Part shown: in pieces, positions 1 to 9,682 of the stretch
Position numbering within the stretch: position 1 is the first letter of the stretch
How the letters are laid out: every line of letters begins with the position of its first letter
Assembly (NCBI GenBank): GCA_010909165.1
Contig: MU008166.1
Span: 434,001 to 498,000, forward strand
Reading direction: 5' to 3'
DNA length: 64,000 nucleotides
Source of the DNA: Anthoceros angustus
Taxonomy: Eukaryota > Streptophyta > Anthocerotopsida > Anthocerotales > Anthocerotaceae
The notes under the pieces: model-generated
Told to the model about the DNA's origin: nothing
What the model saw: the letters and a program-made list of their open reading frames with translations, nothing else
Databases searched by the model: none
Program-made: the position numbers and the translations under genes

Positions 1-2040
1 CATTTGCCATATGCGTGAATGAGAGCTGTTAACACTTTAAGACTGCAGGCATAGCCAGTAGACTCTACATCTTGGTGGACCTGACTGCACATTCTGAGAG
101 CTCCTATGTTGCTGCATGCCTTCAGCACCCACACAAGTGATGCTTCATCGGGCCGGACACCTTGCTCCAGCATTTTAGCATAAAGCTGTATTGCTTTCTC
201 TCCTTGTTCTTGCTCAACATAACCTCCAAGCATAGCATTCCAAGACACCACATCGCATTTGAGGGAAGTGTAAAATATCTCCATCGCTTCGTCGATACTG
301 CCACACTTCGCATACATACTGACCAGAGCACTGCCAACAAATACGTCAGACGCATAGCCATTTTTAATTGCCTCGGCATGAATTGCCTTCCCCTTCTCCA
401 GAGATTTCACTTTGACAAACTTGCCAGAGCCAACAAGGACACTATCCTCCATATCTGCCAGGCTAGTACATGCTTTAAGAACCGTGGCAAATGTCCAAAC
501 GTCTGGCCTCATCCCTTCTTCTTGCATTTGAGCAAAAAGATGCAAAGCCTTTTCTTCCTGCCGATGCTGAGTGAATCCTGATATCATTGCATTCCATGAC
601 ACCAGACCACGCTCAGGTAAAGTATTAAAAACATGTAAGGCACTTTCAATGCTGCCACATTTTGCATACATACTCACCAAGGTGTTGCCAACAAACACAT
701 CTGACCCATACCCACTTCGAGCAGCGTCAGCATGAATTGCCATCCCTCTGTCCAGGGACTGCATTTTGGTCGACATCCCATCCCAAAGTGTCTCTGCTTC
801 CAGTTCTCCCAAGATAGCACATGCTTGCAGCACGCTGACAAATGTCCGATGGCTCGGTTTCACACCTTCCTTTTGCATTTGGCCATAAAGCTCCAGAGCT
901 TTGCTTGGTTGATCCTTTTGAGCATATCCTGAAATCAATGCATTCCACAACACCACGTTGCACTTGGGCAGTGCCCGGAAAACATCGTGAGCATCCACCA
1001 TGCTCCCACACTTCGCATAAAGATGAACGAGCGTGCTCCCAACATACGTATCAGATCCATATCCATGTCTTAGGATTTCGCCATGAATCCACCTTGCTTG
1101 TTCCAGGTCTGGTAAACTGCTGCATGCTTTGAGTAGGTTGACGAAAGTGAAGCTGTTTGGATGCACACCGTCTTGCTGCGACAACCTACGGAACACCTGC
1201 AGGCCATCCACAAGACTGCCACACTGGACCAGAGTGTTTACAAGATGCTCTGCCAGAAACTTGTGACAATCCATCCCGTTCTTGACCATGTCAGCATGCA
1301 CTTGCTTGGCCTCAATCAGCGCTTTGTTTTTCCTGCATGCCCGCATGAGTTGAGAATAAGTTTCCACGGAAGGCACTCTTCCGTCCCGGCCCATCTGGTG
1401 CATAGCATCCAACGCCAAGCTTAGCTGCCCATCTCTGCAGAGATTTTGCAACCCATGATCATCCTTACATTCACCCTGCACCCTGCAAACAACTCAGTGC
1501 TTGTTTGCTCAGGAAAACGGAAACTTGCCTCTCCAAAGCATGAATCAATCAGACCCACGATCAAATCCTACTCACCGAGCAGGAGGCCTACTTTGACTGC
1601 CCAGTGTGGCCAGCTGAGAATCCACCCAAGGAGGCTTGTACCTGCCATCTACCCAGAGAACCTCCTTGGACGACTTATGAGTGAAGTCGGGACTTCTAGG
1701 GCCATTCTGTACCAACAGCAACCGATTATGCTCACAACAACGTAGAGGATATGGGACGAGCCAAAGAGCACACATTGTGTAGCAGCCTCACCTTGCTTAG
1801 CCTGTCGTCCCACCACTGCGAGGGATCAGAAAAGAACTTCTGCCAGATCCTTTCTACGACAATTGCTGGCTGTACCTTTCTGGCTCCCTCGTCTGCACAT
1901 AAATCTGAAGAAGCCATCGCTCCTCTGCCCATCGCATGCCCATTTTTTCTACACACACCGGGACTAGAATAGGCTACTACTTCAGCACCGTTCCACCAAA
2001 TAGCAGGTGGCAAACCATTGCAGAAGCAAATTCCGTGCAT
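1..2040 (-). CDS. PLS-class PPR protein with N-terminal WWD/PDF motif, 5' part (runs off left edge)
   Basis: Three exons are resolved: 2040..1792, 1706..1576, and 1482 to beyond position 1. Introns of 85 nt (1707-1791) and 93 nt (1483-1575) have GT-AG ends and restore the frame exactly. Exons 1-2 join a W-x2-FF-x-DP-x2-WWD-x-R stretch to an SPDFTHK...VLW...PPWV stretch, which together resemble the PDF motif described in organellar single-stranded DNA-binding (OSB) proteins. Exon 3 is a long PPR tract with repeated VSMYAKCGS, VSWNAMISG and FVSVLKAC-type motifs in P-L-S order. Such proteins bind organelle RNA, usually as editing specificity factors. The C-terminal class (E, DYW or DYW:KP) lies outside the window. 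The start at 2040 is the first Met in an open frame and is uncertain. An organelle targeting peptide is inferred, not shown. Confidence 0.8.
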
Positions 2041-2632
2041 TATACAGCCACGTGAAAGCTTCTGAATCAGCTCCCCCGCCTTCAGGAATCAGCCGTCACC
2101 TCAAGTGCGAAACGAGGATCACATCCTGTCCAGGAGAATGTAAAGATGGGGAGAGATTTCGAATTCCCAGCAAGAGTCCTCACCCGGAGCTCTGATGGCG
2201 AGTTCAGAGCCATACAATTCGGTGGCAAACTCGCAACATGAGAGGAGCTCCCTCTCTACAAACCCACATTGGCTGGATGACCCGGACATGGTCCTCGTTC
2301 ACTGCATTTCCTGGATGACACTGACCCGAGGCTCGCAGGCCTGCAATGTGAGGAGAGGTCACTGCGGCACACGTTTGTCCAGACTTCTGTGGTTCAACTC
2401 CGGTTAGTGTCAAGAGCAGAGGGCAGTTCAGTAGGTTTGGGGCCAGTGATGCGCGTCGCCCAGTTTTATTCATGAGCTGCTCTCAGCAATTCATCGTTCA
2501 CAGATCAAAGGAAAGAGCATTATGGTATTCCGGATGATGGTGTGCAACCTCCATTAAACTGCGATCGTCTTCCTCTGCTGATAAGTCTGTTGCTTGGATT
2601 GATGGAGGCTCCGACGAGGCTGAAAGATGTGG
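2041..2632. other. Intergenic region, nothing recognised
   Basis: Sequence between the PPR gene start and the haloperoxidase-like 3' end. It contains only short open frames with no recognisable domain. It presumably holds the PPR promoter. Confidence 0.5.
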
Positions 2633-4693
2633 TCACAACTCACAGCTCACCAAAGACCTCGGTGAAATGCTCCCACACATAGTTTCCAACCTGCATAGGT
2701 AGCAGGGATGTGTGTCAGACAAGCCTGGAAGGAGAGAATCAGGACTTCTGGGGTCCAGTGGTAACTTGATTCTGGCAGGGACTCCCACCTCTAAACCGAT
2801 TTGGTAGGCATCCTCACTGGATTTCGGGAAATGCAGTCCTCCGTACACTCTGCAAACGCGAGCTCAGGCTTAGACTGCCATGGCGTTGACAAGCGTCTGA
2901 TGGGACAGTAAGAAAGCTTCACAGTCTACCTGCTTCTCACAATGTCCAGCGCAGGTCCTTCAATGGTGTTGAATGTGCGGGGAGGGAGCAGTGCGTTCTC
3001 AGTGGCTACAGAGAACGGCTTCTTCGTTTTGCTGCTTGGGGATTTGCCGAGAAACTTGGACAGCACTCCAGCGTATGCTCCACCGAATGTGCTGTGTCCA
3101 CTTGGGTACTCCGGTGTGTATCCAGAGCCCGCCAGCAAAGCTGTGAATCCTGCCGGCTTGTGACTTGGATCTCCCTGCCTGCCATGGTTTCAGTCTGGAT
3201 GAACGATTGCTCCGACGTCTACACTCATAAACTATGTCTTCGTTGCAATGGTCCAGAAAGGACTCAAAGGGCGGTGGAAGATGTTCAAAGGGTTTACCTC
3301 ACAGCAGTGATGGGCCTCCAGGAGAGGTACTTGTATTTCTGATAAAAGGTAGCGATGGATGCATCGTATGTCGCCACAGCATAGGCTCCAAAGAGCTTGG
3401 CAGCCTCGTTGAGTGAAAGTGCAGTGTCAAGTGCTGCGAGGGTCACATTGAACAGGTGCCCTGCAACAGACGAGGTATCTGCACGCCAAACTCCAATTCA
3501 AACGGCGGGTCACAACACGTTTATGAAGAACTTACCCCAGGGCCAGCATGCAGAGAAGCTTTTGGAAGCAATGCTCGAAATTGCAAGTAAGGAGGTAACA
3601 TGTATGGGTTCTCAATCCTTACTGCTCCCATCGTCCCAGAATCTCGCGATATCCCTCTCAGCCTGTGTCTGGTGTGGAGAGTCGGTGTCTCCTAATTTGA
3701 CGATAGTGTTGTATTGGACATTATACAGTGCACTTGGAATCTTGGGGGGCCCGCCGTAGTGGTCATACAGCTTGGGAGACTTGATCAAGAAGGGCTTGGT
3801 GGTTGCCAGCTGGGGAAAGAGGGCATACGTTTGGTTGGGGACGAACTGGTAAGCTCCAGTTGGGCCGCCTGGAGGAGCAGGTTCAAAGTCTGCCCATCTC
3901 TGACTTCCATCGTGCGCCCTGGGGTGTCCAAGAACTTGTTGAGCACTCAACGTACCATCACGTTTTGCAACAGGAAAAGACCACTGCGGAAGCTTTGAAA
4001 GTGGGAACTACCTCTCTTTCACAAGGGGCACGGCAAAAGCCAGAGCAATTTTCTGAATGGCAGAATCCTCCTCGTCGGAAAGCTTCAGAGGACGAATTTG
4101 CTTGGCCAAGGCACTATCCAGAAGGGATGACTGCAAAAAGGGAGTGAGCCTGCAGCAAGTTTTCCAAGAGCAATATTTCAGCCTCGAGCACTCGGTCAAA
4201 AAGCTTGCCAATGTGTCTGTCAGGACATCTTGGAACATTTGCTGTGCACGCTCATGAATGATGTACCCAGTGAAATCTTACTCCGAGAGGACGAAGTGAG
4301 CAGCATAAGCAGCGGCTGCCTCTGGGTGTTTCACCTTTTCCTTGTACGCTAACTGGAGTGCCTTGTACTGTGACAAATGAACCAGGGCGTAGTTTTTGCC
4401 AGCAATTTGATTGGAAATCCCGAGCCGGCGTACCACCTTCAGCACAAGTACAAGAGAATGGTCAGTCCATGAAATCTTGCCCGGGCCATTAGCAGTGGCC
4501 ACAGAAGAGCCCAACGCCTACAGCATTAGCATTCACTAGTTGAAATCGACCTGTTTCAAGCACTGAGCAGATCTACCTGCTGGGCAACAGCGTTCCACTG
4601 CGTAATCACGTTATCTGTGGTGCCCTTGGTTGCAGTGGAGAAGACGAGCACAACAAGTAGCGTCCATATGCTGCATTTCTGAACCAGCGCCAT
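2633..4693 (-). CDS. Vanadium-dependent haloperoxidase-like / PAP2-superfamily protein, possibly inactivated
   Basis: The Met at 4693 begins a hydrophobic signal peptide (MALVQKCSIWTLLVVLVF...). Exon 1 (4577..4693) joins in phase to an exon starting at 4436. Further coding blocks lie at about 4010-4275, 3620-3920, 3310-3465, 2926-3180 and 2633-2850. All three PAP2/haloperoxidase phosphate/vanadate motifs are visible: K-x6-RP (KYKYLSWRP), YPSGHSTFGG, and SR-x5-H (SRVYGGLHF). The family oxidises halides with H2O2, or acts as acid-phosphatase-like enzymes; the signal peptide suggests a secreted or vacuolar location. After VLSE the conserved frame meets TAA (4278-4280), then continues DFTGYIIHE in the same frame. 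This is a nonsense lesion, a sequence error, or a 78-nt GT-AG intron (4204-4281) that would remove conserved residues. The 3' end is uncertain. Confidence 0.7.
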
Positions 4694-5647
4694 CTCCCCC
4701 AGGCCTGCCCAACACCACTCTCCGACTTCAGGTAAACGTTGAAGCATGGAAGACAATCCAGGCCTCTCGTCTGTTACAAGGCCGGCCGGGATTAAAAGCA
4801 GGACTTCCAGGGCTGCACTGCGAAGTGCTGGAGCCCACTGGCCTACCTTTACATTCAACAACATTATTCTACTTGTACCCGCAGGTGAATCTCAATACAA
4901 TGTTCAACAAGCCAGGAGAGCGATTCCAAGTTTCAATGCGGCATTCCGGAAAGGTACGATGCATGTAAAAAGAAGTCATGATGCGTGAGCACGATGGACG
5001 TCGTTCTTTGATTGGTCGATTGTGATACAAAAATGAAAAGACTGGAGCACTCTGATCAGGAAGGTGCTCTGGAACCCCTGCATTGTACGTATACGTGCTC
5101 CGGGTGCGAGATTTCTGCGGCTCAACAGCCGCGTCCAGTGCGATTTCCTTCGCAGAGTTTCCTTAAGCTGTGATGCCGAGCGTCATGCAAATGCCCACTG
5201 CAAGCACGCTAGTTGCAGCCAATCCTTGAACCACCGGGTGGATAAACAAAAAGTTCATTTCATTGACGCCTGGTGTGGAATCTGGTATCTTCTCTTTTAC
5301 ATTCAGTGCTGCAAAAACTCAGTGAGCTCACTACTGGATGCTTTGGTAAACATCGATTTGGAAGCACTTGCGAGAGCCGATCAATCTAAGGTAAGACTAC
5401 AGGCAATCATTCTTCACCGCTCTAGGAACAGGATAGCTCTCTATCCTTGAAACCCGACTACCCAAACAAGGCTCAAGAATTGGTAACACAGATCTTGGTC
5501 AGAATTGGTCAAAAACTGCGATCTTCACAACATGAAATAGCTCTTTGAAAGTGCTTCATTCCAAATTCCCAATACGTATTGCAATCTCCAGTGGAAACAT
5601 TCACAAGACAATGATTCTGTTATGCTTGAAATAATTTATCTAGTTTA
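4694..5647. other. Intergenic region, nothing recognised
   Basis: About 950 bp between the haloperoxidase-like start and the 3' end of the His/Pro-rich gene. A 128-residue open frame on + (5064-5450) shows no domain, signal or compositional support. I see no other feature here. Confidence 0.5.
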
Positions 5648-7840
5648 CTACTCTAGCGGATACTCAAGAGGCTCGTCCCCGCTCTCGGTCGTCTTGGCAA
5701 CGGCCGGCTTCTTGCTAGGGGGCTCTGCTGCGCACTTCACACACACCAGAACCCGAGTGCCCTTGTTGTTGGGAAGCCACTTGCAAGGGCGATCCCACCC
5801 CGGCCCGGTGTGGCCCGAAGGCTCCATGACCTCGGCATCATTGGGGTACTCCGACAGCTCGATCTCGTTGCCCTTCACGTTCCACCTGGTGTTGCACTTC
5901 TTGGCGGGCGGGGCATGTCGTCCTGGAGCTCCAACTGGGGCGTGATCAGGTTTCCACGGCTGCTTATGCTCGTGATGCGAATTGCGCGGCAACACTTCCT
6001 CGCCCCACAGTTCCCCGGTCCACACTCCCTCGCTCGACGCTTGCCCGCTTGACACTACTTCCACGCCGGACACTACCTGGCTTGACACTACGTCCTCGCT
6101 CGACAGTTCCTCCGACAATACTTTGTAGTGCGAGAGGCGATGCGAAGGAGATGGAGCGTGGTGATGGTGGTGATGAGCAGGAGCCGGAGCCGGCGCCTTG
6201 TGGTGAGCAGGCGATGGAGCGGGCGCCTTGTGGTGGTGAGCAGGCGATGGAGCCGGCGCCTTGTGGTGGTGAGCAGGCGATGGAGCCGGCGCCTTGTGGT
6301 GGTGAGCAGGCGATGGAGCCGGCGCCTTGTGGTGATGAGCAGGCGATGGAGCCGGCGCCTTGTGGTGGTGAGCGGGCGATGGAGCCGGCGCCTTGTGGTG
6401 ATGAGCGGGCGATGGAGCCGGCGCCTTGTGGTGGTGAGCAGGCGATGGAGCGGGCGCCTTGTGGTGGTGAGCGGGCGATGGAGCCGGCGCCTTGTGGTGG
6501 TGAGCGGGCGATGGAGCCGGCGCCTTGTGGTGGTGAGCGGGCGATGGAGCCGGCGCCTTGTGGTGGTGAGCGGGCGATGGAGCCGGCGCCTTGTGGTGGT
6601 GAGCGGGCGATGGAGCGGGCGCCTTGTGGTGGTGAGCAGGCGATGGAGCCGGCGCCTTGTGGTGGTGAGCAGGCGATGGAGCCGGCGCCTTGTGGTGGTG
6701 AGCAGGCGATGGAGCCGGCGCCTTGTGGTGATGAGCAGGCGATGGAGCCGGCGCCTTGTGGTGGTGAGCGGGCGATGGAGCCGGCGCCTTGTGGTGATGA
6801 GCGGGCGATGGAGCCGGCGCCTTGTGGTGGTGAGCAGGCGATGGAGCGGGCGCCTTGTGGTGGTGAGCGGGCGATGGAGCCGGCGCCTTGTGGTGGTGAG
6901 CGGGCGATGGAGCCGGCGCCTTGTGGTGGTGAGCGGGCGATGGAGCCGGCGCCTTGTGGTGGTGAGCGGGCGATGGAGCCGGCGCCTTGTGGTGGTGAGC
7001 GGGCGATGGAGCCGGCGCCTTGTGGTGGTGAGCAGGCGATGGAGCCGGCGCCTTGTGGTGGTGAGCAGGCGATGGAGCCGGCGCCTTGTGGTGGTGAGCA
7101 GGCGATGGAGCCGGCGCCTTGTGGTGGTGAGCGGGCGATGGAGCCGGCGCCTTGTGGTGGTGAGCAGGCGATGGAGCCGGCGCCTTGTGATGATGAAGAG
7201 GCGTGGGAGCGGGGGCGTGGTGAGGATGATGATGATGATGATGGTGACCGGGCGAGGGAGCCGGAGCGTGGTGCTGATGGTGATGCGGGGCGGGAGCGGG
7301 CCCGTGACGCCCGTGACTGGGATAGTGACGGTGCTTTTTACTCCACGACTGCACCGCGACCTCATCATGTTCCAACAGCCCCTTCCCGTGCCCGCCGTGG
7401 CCCCATTGGGAAATGAAAGTGCAGGAAGTGAAGGCACCACACGACGTGTTGGTCTCCACGGCGCCAGCCGGGCAGAGGGCCTTCTCCCCCTTCACATTCG
7501 GCTTCACTACGACCCAGACGCGGCCTTCGCAGAATGGCAGACTGCCATACCACTTGTGGCGGCCGGCGTGCGCGCCCCACCACAACTCAGACGCCTCAGT
7601 CGAGTCGACATGCGGGAGCCCGGTGCTCGCGACCTCCGAATCCACCTGCGGGAGCACACTGACGGCATCAAGATCCACCTGCCGGAGCAGGTCGCGATCG
7701 GACGCGCTCCATGAATCGAGCTGCACCGAAGCGGCCACGCCGGAGCCGTGCGATGCAGATGCCCCGGCCACGCCGAGGATCACCAACACCAGAAGCAGAG
7801 CCGATCCCGAGAGCAGGCCCAGGGCTTTGGAAACCGCCAT
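5648..7840 (-). CDS. Secreted His/Pro-rich arabinogalactan-like protein with 30 KAPAPSPAHHH repeats
   Basis: A 730-residue single-exon frame. Residues 1-28 form a signal peptide (MAVSKALGLLSGSALLLVLV...). A spacer carries a Cys-containing segment (FCEGRVWVVV, CPAG, TSCGAFTSC). A His/Pro-rich lead-in is followed by about 30 exact copies of KAPAPSPAHHH (roughly residues 217-546). The C-terminal segment has four Cys (KKCNTRW, RPCKW, LVCVKC). AP/SP repeats are typical arabinogalactan glycomodules, and the His triplets could bind metal ions, so a glycosylated cell-wall protein is inferred. AGP31-type proteins also combine a His stretch, a Pro-rich region and a Cys domain, but I cannot align this Cys region to that family. 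Inside the array every variable base is a third codon position on this strand, which fixes the coding strand although other frames are open. A 222-residue relative lies at 13.0-13.7 kb. Confidence 0.85.
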   Translation of the reverse strand: MAVSKALGLLSGSALLLVLVILGVAGASASHGSGVAASVQLDSWSASDRDLLRQVDLDAVSVLPQVDSEVASTGLPHVDSTEASELWWGAHAGRHKWYGSLPFCEGRVWVVVKPNVKGEKALCPAGAVETNTSCGAFTSCTFISQWGHGGHGKGLLEHDEVAVQSWSKKHRHYPSHGRHGPAPAPHHHQHHAPAPSPGHHHHHHHPHHAPAPTPLHHHKAPAPSPAHHHKAPAPSPAHHHKAPAPSPAHHHKAPAPSPAHHHKAPAPSPAHHHKAPAPSPAHHHKAPAPSPAHHHKAPAPSPAHHHKAPAPSPAHHHKAPAPSPAHHHKAPAPSPAHHHKAPAPSPAHHHKAPAPSPAHHHKAPAPSPAHHHKAPAPSPAHHHKAPAPSPAHHHKAPAPSPAHHHKAPAPSPAHHHKAPAPSPAHHHKAPAPSPAHHHKAPAPSPAHHHKAPAPSPAHHHKAPAPSPAHHHKAPAPSPAHHHKAPAPSPAHHHKAPAPSPAHHHKAPAPSPAHHHKAPAPSPAHHHKAPAPSPAHHHKAPAPSPAHHKAPAPAPAHHHHHHAPSPSHRLSHYKVLSEELSSEDVVSSQVVSGVEVVSSGQASSEGVWTGELWGEEVLPRNSHHEHKQPWKPDHAPVGAPGRHAPPAKKCNTRWNVKGNEIELSEYPNDAEVMEPSGHTGPGWDRPCKWLPNNKGTRVLVCVKCAAEPPSKKPAVAKTTESGDEPLEYPLE
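6203..7192 (-). repeat. 33-bp tandem array (about 30 units) inside the His/Pro-rich CDS
   Basis: The unit encodes KAPAPSPAHHH. Three sites vary: Pro CCT/CCC, Pro CCG/CCC and His CAC/CAT. All are synonymous on the minus strand but change the residue (Q/R, P/R, G/D) in the plus frame. The order of variants repeats with a 12-unit (396-bp) period: units 2-12 match units 14-24. Confidence 0.95.
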
Positions 7841-7918
7841 AGCTGAGGCTTGAGCGCTCCTGCTCTCAAGATTGCTGAAAACCTGGCAGGATCTGCGGAA
7901 TGCAAGCGTGCACGGGCA

Positions 7919-7926
7919 CTATATAG
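7919..7926 (-). promoter_or_regulatory. Probable TATA box of the His/Pro-rich gene
   Basis: CTATATAG on the minus strand, about 80 bp upstream of the ATG at 7840. The spacing suits a short 5' leader. Confidence 0.5.
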
Positions 7927-9065
7927 CGCCTCAAGCGCGGACTCAGATCTCTGCACGTCGGGACTCGTTCCTGGTCTACGTACGGCCGTTGCCGGGTGCA
8001 TCTGCAGAGCAGAATTCCGAGGTGCAAGAATCCAGAAGTCTTCGACCTGATTCTTGAGCATACTTGAGAAGACCTCATCGCAATGCAGAAGACGAACAAC
8101 CTCATCAATGTGTCGAGCCTCCATTTGCAGATCAGTGCACGTGAGTCTCAAGGTGTTCGGAGTGTGTACACCGAGCTGCGAATCTCGAGATTTGGAAAAC
8201 CGTCTTGCTGTTCCCGAGTGCTGATATGAAATTTTCCCCGCTAGATATTCTAGTAACCAGCCTGGCCAGCCTCGCTTCACTCGTCCGTATTTACAAGATG
8301 CTTGTGCAGAATGTCTTCCACAAAGTGTAGCTCGGAGATTGATTTTCTCTTCGTAGAATCGCGATCGAAATAATTTAAAATTAGGATTATTTTGTTGTAT
8401 TATTATTACCATTATTATTACTACGCCATCAAAGGTTCACAATCATGCGGAGAGAGTCGGACCAATGCACGACGCCATAGACATCCCATATAGATCCGAT
8501 TAGGGCGCAGCGCGGACAGGGTTTGTCCCATGGGGAGAACTTGGGAGAAAGATTCTAAAAATATCTACCATACAATAGCCAATCAAATTTAAGCTGGTTT
8601 TCTTGAAACACAAGGGATGTTTCCAGAAAGCAAAATTTAATGCAAGATAAAAGTACCCAAAGGAATCAATCCATAAGACATGGAGAGGGACGGAGGGAAG
8701 AAACAAAATTGTGGGGCAAAAGTTAAGCTTCAATATATGTGGAAACCTGTTATGAAAGTGAGCCTAAAATGGCTACGTTGAAGAGAACCCAAAAAAAAAG
8801 GTGAAGGTAAAGTGAATCCGCAATGCCTATATTGAAGAGCAAAAAAGAACAAATGAAGGATTGCTTTTGAAGCAGTGAGACATATGACCATGGAATAGAG
8901 TCTAGAGTTAGGAGCAAACTTGGTGAGCCTAAGCTTTGTAGGTGGTAACCAAACCTTTGGTTGGTAATATACTATGACAAAGAAGTCAATTTTTTTATCC
9001 TCAAATTCTTATTTTTTTGTCTCCATCGTCATCAGACCAAAGCCTATATACGTGTGTCCAAATGA
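7927..9065. other. Upstream region of the His/Pro-rich gene, grading into AT-rich sequence
   Basis: Up to about 8400 the base composition resembles the flanks; from there it becomes AT-rich. A 210-residue minus frame (7780-8412) overlaps the TATA box and the real ATG and has no domain, so it was not called. I recognise nothing else here. Confidence 0.4.
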
Positions 9066-9682
9066 AGAAGAAGAAGAAGAATTTTATTTAAGTCCACTAA
9101 GGACAGATTTCCGTCATGGGACTTGGTACTTAACAACTTATACCATGGTATGCCTAAGCTACTTGCACCATGGGCATCCATTCCCTTTAGGCACCTCATC
9201 TAAGTACCAATCCAAACGCAGGCACCTCATCTAAGTACCGATGCGCTTGCACCTCATCTAAGTACCGATCCAAGCGCAGGCACCTCATCTAAGTACCGAT
9301 CCAAGCGCAGGCACCTCATCTAAGTACCGATCCAAGCGCAGGCACCCCATCTAAGTACCGATCCAAGCGCAGGCACCTCATCTAAGTACCGATCCAAGCG
9401 CAGGCACCTCATCTAAGTACCAATCCAAGTGCAGGATGCTTAATAACTACGTTCTTATAAATGTGTGTCCATTTGGCCTAAGCCACTTGGACACACATTT
9501 ATAAGAACGCAGTGATTAAGCATCATGAGCTTAGATCGGTACTTAGATGGGGTGCCTCAAGGGAGTAGATGCCCTTGGTGCAAGTAGCTTAGGCACACCA
9601 TGGTACATGTTGTTAAGTACCAAGTCCCATGACAGAAATCCGTCCTCAGTGGACTTAAATAAAATTCTTCTTCTTCTTCTTT
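9066..9682. mobile_element. Foldback (MITE-like) element with long inverted arms
   Basis: The left arm (9066-9222, starting with GAAGAAGAAG then ATTTTATTTAAGTCCACT) is inverted at 9528-9682 with few mismatches. The centre contains a second hairpin (9439-9523) and a 31-bp tandem array. There is no coding capacity, so any movement would need a transposase from elsewhere. I could not define a target-site duplication. Confidence 0.75.
9192..9430. repeat. 31-bp tandem repeat inside the foldback element, about 8 copies
   Basis: Copies of CACCTCATCTAAGTACCGAT plus 11 bp start at 9192, 9223, 9250 (a shortened interval), 9281, 9312, 9343, 9374 and 9405. The unit derives from the inner end of the left arm, and one inverted copy is present in the right arm. 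Confidence 0.9.

Noticed and set aside
5064-5450. 128-residue plus-strand frame
   Set aside because: No domain, no transit or signal peptide, and unremarkable composition; cannot be separated from chance.
6203-7192. CRISPR-like regular repeat array
   Set aside because: Units are contiguous with no unique spacers, lie inside a coding sequence, and the genome is a plant nuclear one.
6049-7714. Long open frames (450-528 residues) on the plus strand and in a second minus frame across the 33-bp array
   Set aside because: They are open only because the unit length is a multiple of three. The variant sites are synonymous solely in the 5648-7840 minus frame, which also has a signal peptide and TATA box.
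7780-8412. 210-residue minus-strand open frame
   Set aside because: Overlaps the promoter and ATG of the His/Pro-rich gene and shows no domain or family resemblance.
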